A DNA stretch of 64,000 bases from NCBI RefSeq assembly GCF_032250955.1, contig NZ_JAVVES010000002.1, positions 11,298-75,297 of the forward strand, written 5' to 3'. The notes below the pieces were generated by a model that did not search any database, was not told the DNA's origin, and saw only the letters and a list, made by a program, of their open reading frames with translations. Positions within the stretch are counted from its first letter, which is position 1. Every line of letters begins with the position of its first letter. This document shows positions 42,638 to 52,605 of this stretch, one piece after another. This DNA comes from Sulfuriflexus sp032250955. Lineage in GTDB: Bacteria > Pseudomonadota > Gammaproteobacteria > AKS1. The translations under genes were made by a program, and so were the position numbers.

Positions 42638-44599
42638 TTATTTCCCCAAGGCCCCCATCAATACCCAGCTGATGAGAAGCAGCAGGCCCACAATCATGGC
42701 AAAGGCATAGTGATACAGATAACCGGTCTGGATACGGCGTGCGATGGAGGCAAACCAGCCAACAGTGGCGGCACTGCCGTTGACCAGCAGGCCATCAATG
42801 AACTTCACATCACCAAATTTCCAGAAGATGCCACCGGTGGCACGGCCACCCGCAGCGAAGATGTTGATATACAGGTCGTCCATAAAGTATTTGCGTTCAA
42901 ACAACTTGTGCAGGAAGGACAACTTCTTTTCAGCCAGGTCGGCAATATCGGGGCGTCGCATGTAGATGAACCAGGCGCTGAACAGACCCGCCATCGCCAG
43001 CCAGAAGGCCGGCCCCTGAATACCGTGCAGGACAAAACCCCATATGCCGTGATAGCTCTCACCGAGCTTTGCCAGTACATCATGTTCCGCAGCCACATAG
43101 ATAGCCGTGCCGAAGTAATCACCGAAGACCACATCACTGATCAGATAACCGGCCAGCACCGAAGGAATCGCCAGCATGATAAGCGGACCGGTGACCACCG
43201 CCGGGGTTTCATGCAGGTGTTCGCGGGTATGTTCATCCATGCGCTCCTTGCCATGGAAGACCAGGAAGAACAGGCGGAAGCTGTACAAGGCGGTGATGAA
43301 GACACCTGCCAGCACGGCGTAGAAGGCAAAGTCACTGCCCGGAATCGTCGAGGCATGTACGGCTTCGATGATCGTATCCTTGGAGAAGAAGCCGGCGAAG
43401 CCCGGGAAGCCGATCAAGGCCAACGAACCGATTAGCGAGGTCCAGTAGGTGATGGGCATGTATTTTTTCAAGCCGCCCATCTTGCGCATGTCCTGCTCGT
43501 GATGCATGGCGATAATCACGGAACCAGCCGCCAGGAACAGTAAGGCCTTGAAGAAGGCATGTGTCATCAAGTGGAAGATCGCCGCCGAATACGCTGAGGC
43601 ACCGAGGGCAACAGTCATATAACCAAGCTGCGAGAGTGTCGAATAGGCAATGACGCGCTTGATGTCGTGCTGGACAAGGCCCAGGAAGCCCATGAATAGT
43701 GCCGTGATGGCACCGATCACCAATACAAAGCTGAGCGCCGTGGTAGAAAGTTCAAACAGCGGCGACATCCGCGAAACCATGAAGATACCCGCGGTTACCA
43801 TAGTCGCGGCGTGAATCAGGGCCGAGATCGGGGTCGGGCCTTCCATTGAGTCCGGCAGCCAGACATGCAGCGGTACCTGTGCCGATTTACCCATTGCACC
43901 GATGAAGAGCAGGATACAAATCACGGTCATCACTGACCAGTCATAGCCCGGGATGATCTGCATGGTCTCGCCGAGCAGCCCGGGAGCCCTGGCAAACACG
44001 GTGGCGTAATCCAGGGAACCCGCATACATGAGCACTGCGGCGATACCAAGCAGAAAACCGAAGTCACCCACGCGGTTGACGAGGAAGGCCTTCATGTTGG
44101 CGAAGATCGCTGTATCACGCGTATACCAGAAACCGATCAACAAGTAAGAAACCAGGCCCACGGCCTCCCAGCCGAAGAACAGTTGCAGGAAGTTGTTAGC
44201 CATCACCAACATGAGCATAGAGAAGGTAAACAATGCGATATAACTGAAGAAGCGCTGGTAACCTGGATCTTCACGCATGTAGCCGATGGTATAGATATGC
44301 ACCATGAGAGAGACAAAGGTCACCACGACGAGCATGATGGCCGTCAGGCGGTCGACCAGGAAACCGATTTCAAAGCGAATGCCATCACTGACCAGCCAGG
44401 TATATACGCTCTCGTTATAGGTCGGCATGCCGTCAATCAGGAAGGCCTTCATGACATACAGTGAAAGCACACAGGATATGGCAACACCCAGAATGGTCAC
44501 CCAGTGCGAGGCAGTGCGGCCCAGCTGCTTACCGAACAGCCCGGCAAGAATGGAGCCGAGAAGCGGTGCAAGGACAATTGTCAGATAGATATTTTCCAT
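42638..44599 (-). CDS. nuoL: NADH-quinone oxidoreductase subunit L
   Basis: A 653-residue distal proton-pumping subunit with about 16 membrane helices and the long amphipathic lateral helix near the C-terminus. Key segments: FFGWEAVGLVSYLLIGFW, KSAQVPLHVWLPDSMEGPTP and DIKRVIAYSTLSQLGYM. 1 bp from nuoK. Length as expected. Confidence 0.97.
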   Translation of the reverse strand: MENIYLTIVLAPLLGSILAGLFGKQLGRTASHWVTILGVAISCVLSLYVMKAFLIDGMPTYNESVYTWLVSDGIRFEIGFLVDRLTAIMLVVVTFVSLMVHIYTIGYMREDPGYQRFFSYIALFTFSMLMLVMANNFLQLFFGWEAVGLVSYLLIGFWYTRDTAIFANMKAFLVNRVGDFGFLLGIAAVLMYAGSLDYATVFARAPGLLGETMQIIPGYDWSVMTVICILLFIGAMGKSAQVPLHVWLPDSMEGPTPISALIHAATMVTAGIFMVSRMSPLFELSTTALSFVLVIGAITALFMGFLGLVQHDIKRVIAYSTLSQLGYMTVALGASAYSAAIFHLMTHAFFKALLFLAAGSVIIAMHHEQDMRKMGGLKKYMPITYWTSLIGSLALIGFPGFAGFFSKDTIIEAVHASTIPGSDFAFYAVLAGVFITALYSFRLFFLVFHGKERMDEHTREHLHETPAVVTGPLIMLAIPSVLAGYLISDVVFGDYFGTAIYVAAEHDVLAKLGESYHGIWGFVLHGIQGPAFWLAMAGLFSAWFIYMRRPDIADLAEKKLSFLHKLFERKYFMDDLYINIFAAGGRATGGIFWKFGDVKFIDGLLVNGSAATVGWFASIARRIQTGYLYHYAFAMIVGLLLLISWVLMGALGK

Positions 44600-44600
44600 A

Positions 44601-44906
44601 TCAGCCCTTCATTTCACTTACGTCATCGACATTAATCGTACGTCGATTACGGAACAGCACAACCAGGATGGCCAGGCCAATCGCGGCTTCGGCAGCGGCC
44701 ACCGTCAGGATAAAGAATACGAATACCTGTCCGGCGGTATCGCCAAGATAATGTGAGAAGGCAATAAAATTCATATTCACGGCCAGCAGCATCAGCTCAA
44801 TGGCCATGAGCAGAATAATGATGTTCTTACGATTAATGAAAATACCTGCCACGGACAGGCAAAACAGAATCGCACCAATAATCAGATAATTTGAAAGCGG
44901 TATCAT
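44601..44906 (-). CDS. nuoK: NADH-quinone oxidoreductase subunit K
   Basis: A 101-residue three-helix membrane subunit (MrpC-like) with the buried glutamates in LLMAIELMLLAVNMNF and AAAEAAIGLAILV that form part of the E-channel/proton path. Exact family length; between nuoJ (3 bp) and nuoL (1 bp). Confidence 0.97.
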   Translation of the reverse strand: MIPLSNYLIIGAILFCLSVAGIFINRKNIIILLMAIELMLLAVNMNFIAFSHYLGDTAGQVFVFFILTVAAAEAAIGLAILVVLFRNRRTINVDDVSEMKG

Positions 44907-44909
44907 GCC

Positions 44910-45515
44910 CTACTCCTGCTTCTCGGAATCCATCTTCACAATGCGAAGACGATCGGCAGCACGAACGGCTACTTGTTTATCAATCTCCTGGTGCCGTGTC
45001 CCCGGACGTCGCCGCAGGGTCAGGGAAATCGCGGCAACAATGGCTACCAGCAAAATGGCAGCTGCGATTTCAAACGGGTACAGGTAAACCGTGTAGAGCA
45101 CACTGCCGAGTGCCCTGGTGTTACTAAAATCAGCGCTGTGACGGGCAGGCTCGGCAAACTGCTCAAGGCCAAAATTACCCGGGCCGACAACAAATACCAT
45201 TTCCACCACCATGATAAAGGCAACCAGCGTGGCTATCGGCAGGTATTTGGCGAATCCCTCTCGGAGTCTGGCAATGTTGATATCAAGCATCATGATCACA
45301 AACAGGAACAGCACCATGACCGCGCCGACATAGACCAGCACCAGGGTAATGGCAAGGAACTCCGCTTCCAGCAGCAACCACAACACGGCACTGTTAAAAA
45401 ACGCGACCACCAGAAACAATGAGGCATGCACCGGGTTGCGTACCGTAATCACCATAACTGCGGCAAACACCAGGATGGAGGCGAAGACATAAAAGGTTAA
45501 TTGCTCAATAGTCAT
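44910..45515 (-). CDS. nuoJ: NADH-quinone oxidoreductase subunit J
   Basis: A 201-residue five-helix membrane subunit. Conserved VRNPVHASLFLVVAFFNSAVLWLLL and the TM3 region LVYVGAVMVLFLFVIMML, whose pi-bulge and glycine/tyrosine residues couple quinone chemistry to pumping. The C-terminus is hydrophilic and charged. 12 bp after nuoI. Confidence 0.96.
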   Translation of the reverse strand: MTIEQLTFYVFASILVFAAVMVITVRNPVHASLFLVVAFFNSAVLWLLLEAEFLAITLVLVYVGAVMVLFLFVIMMLDINIARLREGFAKYLPIATLVAFIMVVEMVFVVGPGNFGLEQFAEPARHSADFSNTRALGSVLYTVYLYPFEIAAAILLVAIVAAISLTLRRRPGTRHQEIDKQVAVRAADRLRIVKMDSEKQE

Positions 45516-45527
45516 TCCTTACCAACC

Positions 45528-46019
45528 TCAACGATATGCCGCGTCTTGAGCGCGGTCTGCGGCGATCTCTGCTTCGTATACATCACCATTACGCAGCAAT
45601 TTTTCCTTGGTCATAATGTTCTCGCCCCGGTTTTCGAAATGATATTCAAGCTGGCGGGTCTCAACAATCGCATCGACCGGACAGGCCTCTTCACAGAAAC
45701 CACAATAAATGCATTTAAAGAGGTCAATATCGTAACGTGTCGTCCGGCGTGAACCGTCTTCCCGTTCGGCAGACTCGATAGTAATCGCCACTGCCGGACA
45801 AACAGCCTCGCACAGCTTGCAGGCGATGCAGCGCTCTTCGCCGTTCTCATAACGACGCTGCGCATGCAGACCGCGGAAACGTGGCGACTGTGGCGTTTTT
45901 TCTTCCGGGTAGTAAAGCGTGAACTTCTTGCGGAAGTAATAACGTCCCGTCAGACCCATCCCCTTCAGCAGCTCAATAAGGAACAGGCTTTTGAAAACTT
46001 TTTTCATGGAATTGATCAT
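45528..46019 (-). CDS. nuoI: NADH-quinone oxidoreductase subunit I
   Basis: A 163-residue ferredoxin-like peripheral subunit carrying clusters N6a and N6b. Two CxxCxxCxxxCP motifs: CIACKLCEAVCP and CIYCGFCEEACP. The amphipathic N-terminus docks on the membrane arm. 12 bp after nuoH. Confidence 0.97.
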   Translation of the reverse strand: MINSMKKVFKSLFLIELLKGMGLTGRYYFRKKFTLYYPEEKTPQSPRFRGLHAQRRYENGEERCIACKLCEAVCPAVAITIESAEREDGSRRTTRYDIDLFKCIYCGFCEEACPVDAIVETRQLEYHFENRGENIMTKEKLLRNGDVYEAEIAADRAQDAAYR

Positions 46020-46031
46020 CGGTATACCCTC

Positions 46032-47111
46032 TTAATCAAACCATGGCCCGACCTGGGAAAGGATGAGCACACCCACAACCAGCAGCCAGACGATAGTAAC
46101 AGGAATAAATACTTTCCAGCCCAGACGCATGATCTGGTCATAGCGATAACGCGGGAAAGTAGCACGGAACCATAAAAAGAAGATCAGGAAAAATGCTGTC
46201 TTCAGAATAAACCAGTGTATGCCATGGCCAAGCAAGCTACCGATAACGCCGCCGGGTATCCATGCCTCGGGGAGTATGGAATACCAGCCGCCGGCAAACA
46301 TAATTGTGGCCAGTGCGGCGATCAGGATCATGTTGGCGTATTCAGCCAGGAAGAAAACGGCAAAGGCCATGCCGGAATACTCAACATGGAAACCGGCAAC
46401 GATTTCTGACTCACCTTCAGCGACGTCAAAGGGGGCACGGTTGGTTTCAGCGACACCGGAAATGAAATACACGATAAAGAGAGGTAACAACGGCAGCCAG
46501 AACCAGTTAATCGGGCCGAGAACACCATGCTGCGCCTCGACGATGTCACGCAGATTGAGACTCCCCGCGGCCATAATGACACCCACCAGGGCAAAGCCCA
46601 TGGCAATTTCGTAGGAGACAATCTGTGCCGAAGAGCGCATCGCGCCGAGGAAGGCGTACTTTGAATTAGACGACCAGCCGGCGATGATGACACCATAAAC
46701 ACCCAGCGAGGTGATGGCCAGCACATACAACAAACCGGCGTTAACATTATCGGCTATACCCAGCGTGGTGCTCAAGGGGATCACGGCCCAGGCCGCCAGC
46801 GCAGTCGCCAGCGAAATAACCGGCGCAAACAGGAACAGGAACTTGTTTGACCTGGCGGGGATTATGATCTCCTTGAAGATCAACTTGCAGGCATCTGCAA
46901 TCGGCTGCAACCAGTGCGGACCGACCTGATGCGGGCCGACACGTGACTGCATGTAACCGATAATCTTACGCTCGGCCAGGGTCAGGTAAGCGACACTGAG
47001 CATGAGCGGCGCCATCAAGGCCACAATCTGAATCAGAATCTGGATTGCCCACGGCAGAATATTCCAGATTGAAATCACCCACTCCCAACTTGTGTTCAGG
47101 AATTCAAGCAT
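46032..47111 (-). CDS. nuoH: NADH-quinone oxidoreductase subunit H
   Basis: A 359-residue eight-helix subunit forming much of the quinone cavity. Conserved TLAERKIIGYMQSRVGPHQVGP, ETNRAPFDVAEGESEIVAGFHVEYSG and WFRATFPRYRYDQIMRLGWK are intact. 11 bp after nuoG. Confidence 0.97.
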   Translation of the reverse strand: MLEFLNTSWEWVISIWNILPWAIQILIQIVALMAPLMLSVAYLTLAERKIIGYMQSRVGPHQVGPHWLQPIADACKLIFKEIIIPARSNKFLFLFAPVISLATALAAWAVIPLSTTLGIADNVNAGLLYVLAITSLGVYGVIIAGWSSNSKYAFLGAMRSSAQIVSYEIAMGFALVGVIMAAGSLNLRDIVEAQHGVLGPINWFWLPLLPLFIVYFISGVAETNRAPFDVAEGESEIVAGFHVEYSGMAFAVFFLAEYANMILIAALATIMFAGGWYSILPEAWIPGGVIGSLLGHGIHWFILKTAFFLIFFLWFRATFPRYRYDQIMRLGWKVFIPVTIVWLLVVGVLILSQVGPWFD

Positions 47112-47122
47112 CGTCTCGCCCG

Positions 47123-49504
47123 TTAATCTTTTGTTATCGTCACAGTCTGGTATGGCGCACCAAGCTGACTGCTCGCAGCGGTTGACGCCGCCAACATTAC
47201 ACAGTTATTCGGAACATGCTCATCGATAACCAGCTCGACTGCAGTCTCATCTTCCCCCTGGCTCAGAACGATACGTGCAGCATCACTCACCCCAAGCTGT
47301 TCAGCCGTCGCGGCATTCATGGCAGCCGATTCAGTGGCCGCGTGGATAGTGCCCTGCAAGGCAGTAGCACGGCGCACGATATTGTCGATGCCATAGATTG
47401 GCATATCGCCGATACGCACCAGTTCCTTGCTATTCCCCAGGCCTGCAGGACACTGCCAGTCAAGTTGATTGTCCAGTACAACAGCATTGCCCTCGCGCTC
47501 CACTTCGGCGCGCACCTCTTCCGAGGACAAGTACTCGAAACCACTCAGGTCACAGAGATTGCCGAGCACACGCAGGACCTTCCAGGCCGGACGCGTATCA
47601 GCTAGCGGCGCGCAGGCAGCGGCAAAACGCTGCCAGCGACCACTGGCATTAACGAAAGTACCGGATGTTTCTGTAAACGGCGCGGTCGGCAAAAGTACAC
47701 TGGCATATTCACGCATTGCTGCACTGACAAACGGCGTCATGCAGACAACAAAGCTGGCATTATCCAGTGCGCGTCGCGCCTGCGCCGGATCAATACAGTC
47801 CTGTTCAGGCTCGACATTCAATAACACATAGGCAGACAGCTTTTCACGCATCATCTGCACGGCATTCAGGCCGCTGTAATTATTCTGACCGCCGGCATCC
47901 GTATAGGGCAGCGCCCCCGCGAGGCTGGCACCTGAACCATTGGCACCGCGGGTCAGATAACCGAAGCTGGCATCCGAGAGGCGCGCCAACAAAGCTGCCA
48001 GGGCACGCAATGTCGAGAGATTGGGCATTGCCATCGCCTGCATACCAATAATGACATTGGCATTTTCAGCAACCTTCAGCTGATCGGCCATGGCACGATG
48101 GGTATCGGTAACGTTTACGGCATCGATCAGCCCTGCCAGTCCTGCCGGTGCCGCTTCACTGGTAATCTCCAGCATCGCCTTGACGATAGCGGCAAGCTCG
48201 GCTGCGAGTCCCGCCGGGCTGATAATGATCTTTTCGGCAACCGGGTAATTCAGGTCGTAATCGACATGATTCAACAGCATCAACTGCGCACCATTGGCAA
48301 CAGCCTTGCGCAGGCGATGTGAAACAATCGGCTGGTCATGGCGAATATCAGAGCCAATCAACAGTGCGGCATTGGTCGCTTCGAGGGCCTCGATACTGCA
48401 ACCTAGCCCCTGCACCAATGGTAGCGCGCCATCATCGCTGAAATCCTGCTGGCCGAGACGGTGGTCAATATTCTGACTGCCCAGCCCGCGCAACAGCCGT
48501 TGGGCAAGAAAGGCCTCTTCGGTTGTGGCATTCGGCGACACCAGGCAGCCAATAGCTTCACCCTGATCACGCAGGCCGGCAACGACTTCGTCCAGCGCCG
48601 TGTTCCAGTCCGTTTCCTGCCACTCATTGCCGACCTTGAGCAGCGGTGTGGTCAGGCGCGTATCACTGTTCAGGCCTGCATAGGCGTATCGGTCGCGGTC
48701 GGATAACCAGACCTCGTTAACGGCCTCGTTTTCTGCCGGCACAACACGTACAACCTTCTTGTTATATGTGTGCACATGAATATTAGATCCCACGCAATCG
48801 TGCGCGGCGATACTGTTATGCGCGCGCATTTCCCAGGCGCGTGCCGAGAAACGTGACGGCTTGGCAGTTAGTGCACCGACCGGGCAAACATCAATGACAT
48901 TACCCGACATTTCTGAATCAACGCTGTGTTCGATGTAGGTATCAATGGTAGTGCGATCACCACGATTCATGCCGCCCAGCTCACTTTCACCATTAAGCAG
49001 TTCAAGCGTACGGATGCAACGCGTGCAGTGAATACAACGTGTCATTTCGGTCGCAATCAGCGGCCCGATGTTCTTGTCAGCCACGACACGCTTGCTTTCG
49101 GTGAAACGCGAAAGACTGCCACCAAAGCCCATGGCAATATCCTGTAACTCACATTCGCCACCCTGATCACAGATAGGACAGTCCAGCGGATGGTTAATAA
49201 GCAGGAACTCCATCACGCTCCGCTGCGCCTTTTTCGCAAACTCGGAACGGGTGAGTATCTTCATACCCTCGGCCACCGGTGTGGCACAGGCCGGCAAGGG
49301 CTTCGGCACATTCTCGACTTCAACAAGACACATGCGGCAATTGGCCGCGATAGGCAGTTTCTTGTGGTAACAGAATCGGGGGATAAAAATATTTGCTTCG
49401 TCAGCAGCATGAATAATCATTGCGCCCTTACGAGCCTGCATACTGATACCATCGATCTCGATACTGACCATATCTTCGCTGCTGATTTCAGGTTTTGCGC
49501 TCAT
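47123..49504 (-). CDS. nuoG: NADH-quinone oxidoreductase subunit G
   Basis: A 793-residue peripheral-arm subunit. The N-terminal region carries cysteine motifs for N1b (FCYHKKLPIAANCRMC), N5 (HPLDCPICDQGGECELQD with a His ligand) and N4 (CIHCTRCIR...CPVGALT). The remainder is a molybdopterin-oxidoreductase-like fold that has lost its cofactor. The start ATG overlaps the nuoF stop by 4 bp (ATGA). Confidence 0.96.
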   Translation of the reverse strand: MSAKPEISSEDMVSIEIDGISMQARKGAMIIHAADEANIFIPRFCYHKKLPIAANCRMCLVEVENVPKPLPACATPVAEGMKILTRSEFAKKAQRSVMEFLLINHPLDCPICDQGGECELQDIAMGFGGSLSRFTESKRVVADKNIGPLIATEMTRCIHCTRCIRTLELLNGESELGGMNRGDRTTIDTYIEHSVDSEMSGNVIDVCPVGALTAKPSRFSARAWEMRAHNSIAAHDCVGSNIHVHTYNKKVVRVVPAENEAVNEVWLSDRDRYAYAGLNSDTRLTTPLLKVGNEWQETDWNTALDEVVAGLRDQGEAIGCLVSPNATTEEAFLAQRLLRGLGSQNIDHRLGQQDFSDDGALPLVQGLGCSIEALEATNAALLIGSDIRHDQPIVSHRLRKAVANGAQLMLLNHVDYDLNYPVAEKIIISPAGLAAELAAIVKAMLEITSEAAPAGLAGLIDAVNVTDTHRAMADQLKVAENANVIIGMQAMAMPNLSTLRALAALLARLSDASFGYLTRGANGSGASLAGALPYTDAGGQNNYSGLNAVQMMREKLSAYVLLNVEPEQDCIDPAQARRALDNASFVVCMTPFVSAAMREYASVLLPTAPFTETSGTFVNASGRWQRFAAACAPLADTRPAWKVLRVLGNLCDLSGFEYLSSEEVRAEVEREGNAVVLDNQLDWQCPAGLGNSKELVRIGDMPIYGIDNIVRRATALQGTIHAATESAAMNAATAEQLGVSDAARIVLSQGEDETAVELVIDEHVPNNCVMLAASTAASSQLGAPYQTVTITKD

Positions 49505-50796
49505 GCGGCAGCCCCCTTACCGGCAGCATCGACCATGCACTGCTTGTGAGTGATATGGTATTCAAACTCTTCCCGGAAGTGCTTGAGGAAACTCTGTACC
49601 GGCCAGGCAGCCGCCTCGCCAAAGGCGCAAATCGTATGCCCGGCGATCTGGCCGGCAGCCGATTCAAGGAGTTCCAGATCCTCCGGGCGCCCCTGACCAT
49701 TTTCAATTCTTTCCAGCACGCGGTACATCCAGCCGGTACCTTCACGGCACGGCGTACACTGACCGCATGACTCCATATAATAGAAACGTGACAGGCGCAT
49801 CAATGCCTTGACCATGCAGGTTGTCTCGTCCATGACGATAACCGCACCGGAACCGAGGTAGGAGCCCGCCTTCTGGATGGAATCGTAATCCATATCCACG
49901 CCCATCATGACATCTCCCGGCAACACCGGCATGGATGAACCGCCCGGGATCACGGCTTTGATCTTGTTGCCGTTGCGCATGCCACCAGCCATTTCCAGCA
50001 GTTCGCTGAACGGTGTCCCCATGGGAACCTCGAAGTTGCCCGGGTTATTGACGTGCCCCGACATACTGAACAGTTTCTCGCCGCCATTGTTAGGCCTGCC
50101 CAGGTTCAGGAACCAGTCGGCACCGTTACGGATAATCGTCGGTACCGAGGCCAGGGTTTCCGTGTTGTTGATCGTGGTCGGTTTGCCATACAGCCCAAAA
50201 TTGGCCGGAAACGGCGGCTTGAAGCGCGGCTGGCCCTTCTTGCCTTCCAGCGATTCGAGCAAGGCGGTTTCTTCACCACAGATATAGGCACCGGCACCGA
50301 GGTGGCCATAGAGATCAAAACTGAAATCCGAGCCGAGGATATTCTTGCCGAGGTAACCGGCTGCATAGGCCTCTTTCAGGGCCTGCTCAAAACGCTCAAA
50401 GGGTTCGTGATGGAACTCGCCCCGCAGGTAGTTATAGCCGGCGTTGGCACCAATAGCGAAGCCACCGATGATCATGCCTTCGATGACGGCATGCGGGTTA
50501 TAACGCAGGATGTCGCGGTCCTTGCAGGTACCCGGCTCGCTTTCATCCGAGTTACAGACAATGTACTTGTCGCCGGGTGCCGTGCGCGGCATGAAACTCC
50601 ACTTCAGGCCGGTCGAGAAGCCGGCGCCACCGCGGCCACGCAGTGCCGAGGCCTTAACCGTGTCAATCACCTCTTCCTGGCTCATCTTGTCGACGAGAAC
50701 TTTCTTCAATGCATCGTAACCGCCGGTCTTGATATAGTTCTCAAGTGTCCACGGTTCATCGTATTGCATTGTCGTGAAGCAAACCTGGTTTGCCAT
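49501..50796 (-). CDS. nuoF: NADH-quinone oxidoreductase subunit F
   Basis: A 431-residue flavoprotein that binds NADH and FMN and carries cluster N3. Signatures: GRGGAGFSTGLKWSF (FMN/NADH), GAGAYICGEETALLESLEG and the cluster motif CGQCTPCREG with a fourth Cys near HTICAFGEAA. Full length. 48 bp after nuoE. Confidence 0.97.
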   Translation of the reverse strand: MANQVCFTTMQYDEPWTLENYIKTGGYDALKKVLVDKMSQEEVIDTVKASALRGRGGAGFSTGLKWSFMPRTAPGDKYIVCNSDESEPGTCKDRDILRYNPHAVIEGMIIGGFAIGANAGYNYLRGEFHHEPFERFEQALKEAYAAGYLGKNILGSDFSFDLYGHLGAGAYICGEETALLESLEGKKGQPRFKPPFPANFGLYGKPTTINNTETLASVPTIIRNGADWFLNLGRPNNGGEKLFSMSGHVNNPGNFEVPMGTPFSELLEMAGGMRNGNKIKAVIPGGSSMPVLPGDVMMGVDMDYDSIQKAGSYLGSGAVIVMDETTCMVKALMRLSRFYYMESCGQCTPCREGTGWMYRVLERIENGQGRPEDLELLESAAGQIAGHTICAFGEAAAWPVQSFLKHFREEFEYHITHKQCMVDAAGKGAAA

Positions 50797-50844
50797 CAGC
50801 TTATCTCTCCAACATTTGTCGTCACTATCACGACCATTCTTGTT

Positions 50845-51351
50845 TTATTCCAGGCCATCCAGAATTTCGTCCAGTCTGGCCGGTGATAATTTTTCATAGT
50901 AATGGCCGTTAATCGCCATCATCGGTCCGCCGGCGCAGGCTGCCAGGCATTCTTCTTCAATCTTCAATGTGAACTTGCCATCCGCAGTCGTTTCACCCAG
51001 CTTGATACCCAGTTTATTTTCCAGGTGGCCAACAACCGTGTCGGAGCCCATCAACATGCAGGAAATATTCGTGCAGATATTAATCACGTATTTGCCGACC
51101 GGTGCACGGTTATACATTGAGTAAAACGTGGCGACTTCATAGGTCGTTACGCGCGAGATCCCCAGGTAGTCAGCAACGGCATCCATGAGCTCTGTACTCA
51201 GGTAGCCCTTGTTATGTTCCTGTGCCGCTGTCAGTGCCGGGATCACGGCAGACTGGCGCTGCTCGGCAGGAAACTTCTTTAACCAGTGCTCGATTTCCTC
51301 GCGCACCTCGGCAGACAGGATGTCGCTCACTTGTGTGTTTGTCTCGGCCAT
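50845..51351 (-). CDS. nuoE: NADH-quinone oxidoreductase subunit E
   Basis: A 168-residue thioredoxin-fold subunit with [2Fe-2S] cluster N1a. Ligands lie in ICTNISCMLMG and ECLAACAGGPMM. Its ATG overlaps the nuoD TAA by one base (TAATG), indicating coupled translation. Confidence 0.97.
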   Translation of the reverse strand: MAETNTQVSDILSAEVREEIEHWLKKFPAEQRQSAVIPALTAAQEHNKGYLSTELMDAVADYLGISRVTTYEVATFYSMYNRAPVGKYVINICTNISCMLMGSDTVVGHLENKLGIKLGETTADGKFTLKIEEECLAACAGGPMMAINGHYYEKLSPARLDEILDGLE

Positions 51352-52604
51352 TAGCGGTCAATCTCTCCGAATACGATATCCATGGTCCCGATAACAGAAA
51401 CCACGTCTGCAATCATGTGCCCTTTTACCATTTCATCCATAGCCGACAAGTGCGCAAAGCCCGGCGCACGCACCTTGACCCGGTAGGGCTTGTTAGCACC
51501 GTCAGAAATCAGGTAGACGCCAAACTCACCTTTCGGATGCTCAATGGCGGCATAGGCCTCACCGGCCGGTACGCAATAACCTTCCGTGAAAAGCTTGAAG
51601 TGGTGAATCAGGGATTCCATGTCACCCTTCATATCAGCACGTGCTGGTGGTGTCACCTTGTGATCATCCATCATGACTGGCCCGGGATTTTTACGCAGCC
51701 AGTCAACACACTGCTTGATGATACGGTTTGACTGACGCATCTCCTCGACGCGCACCAGGTAACGGTCGTAGCAGTCGCCATTACGACCGACCGGGATATC
51801 AAAATCGAGCTTGTCATAGACTTCATAGGGCTGTTTCTTGCGCAAGTCCCATTCAACGCCGGAACCACGCAGCATCGGTCCGGTAAAGCCCAGTTGCAGG
51901 GCACGTTCGGCGGACACCTCGGCAATACCGACGGTGCGCTGTTTCCAGATACGGTTGTCGGTCAACAGTGTTTCGTACTCATCCACCAGTCCAGGGAAGC
52001 GATGGGTAAAGTCTTCGATGAAATCAAGCAGGCCTCCGCTACGGGCCTCATTCATGCGGCTGACATCGGCTGCATTGTGCCACTTCGACTCGCGGTACTT
52101 CGGCATCACATCAGGCAGATCGCGGTAGACACCGCCCGGGCGGTAGTAAGTCGCATGCATACGCGCACCGGAAACGGCCTCGTAGCAATCCATCAGGTCT
52201 TCACGCTCGCGGAAGCAGTACAGGAACAGGGTCATGGCGCCGATATCGAGTGCATGCGTGCCCAGCCACATGAGGTGGTTCAGGATACGGGTGATCTCAT
52301 CGAACATGACACGAATGTATTGCGCACGTTCCGGGGCCTGGATACCGAGCAGTTTCTCGATGGCCATTACATAGCCATGCTCATTACACATCATGGAGAC
52401 GTAATCGAGACGATCCATGTAACCAATGCTCTGGTTGAATGGCTTGCTCTCGGCCAGCTTCTCGGTTCCGCGGTGCAACAGACCGACATGCGGGTCAGCG
52501 CGTTGCACCACCTCACCATCCAGTTCCAGCACCAGGCGCAATACGCCGTGAGCCGCTGGATGCTGCGGACCGAAGTTCAGTGTGTAATTACGAATTTCTG
52601 GCAT
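51351..52604 (-). CDS. nuoD: NADH-quinone oxidoreductase subunit D
   Basis: A 417-residue 49-kDa-type subunit lining the quinone site, evolved from the NiFe hydrogenase large subunit. The start motif GPQHPAAHGVLRL, LHRGTEKLAE, the YLGTHALDIGAM-type region and RVKAPGFAHL-like C-terminal RVRAPGFAHLSAMDEM are conserved. Separate from nuoC, unlike the E. coli nuoCD fusion. Confidence 0.97.
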   Translation of the reverse strand: MPEIRNYTLNFGPQHPAAHGVLRLVLELDGEVVQRADPHVGLLHRGTEKLAESKPFNQSIGYMDRLDYVSMMCNEHGYVMAIEKLLGIQAPERAQYIRVMFDEITRILNHLMWLGTHALDIGAMTLFLYCFREREDLMDCYEAVSGARMHATYYRPGGVYRDLPDVMPKYRESKWHNAADVSRMNEARSGGLLDFIEDFTHRFPGLVDEYETLLTDNRIWKQRTVGIAEVSAERALQLGFTGPMLRGSGVEWDLRKKQPYEVYDKLDFDIPVGRNGDCYDRYLVRVEEMRQSNRIIKQCVDWLRKNPGPVMMDDHKVTPPARADMKGDMESLIHHFKLFTEGYCVPAGEAYAAIEHPKGEFGVYLISDGANKPYRVKVRAPGFAHLSAMDEMVKGHMIADVVSVIGTMDIVFGEIDR

Positions 52605-52605
52605 G

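Noticed and set aside
42710..43435. A 241-codon plus-strand frame opposite nuoL
   Set aside because: Antisense shadow of a conserved complex I gene; Gln/Asp-rich translation typical of such shadows.
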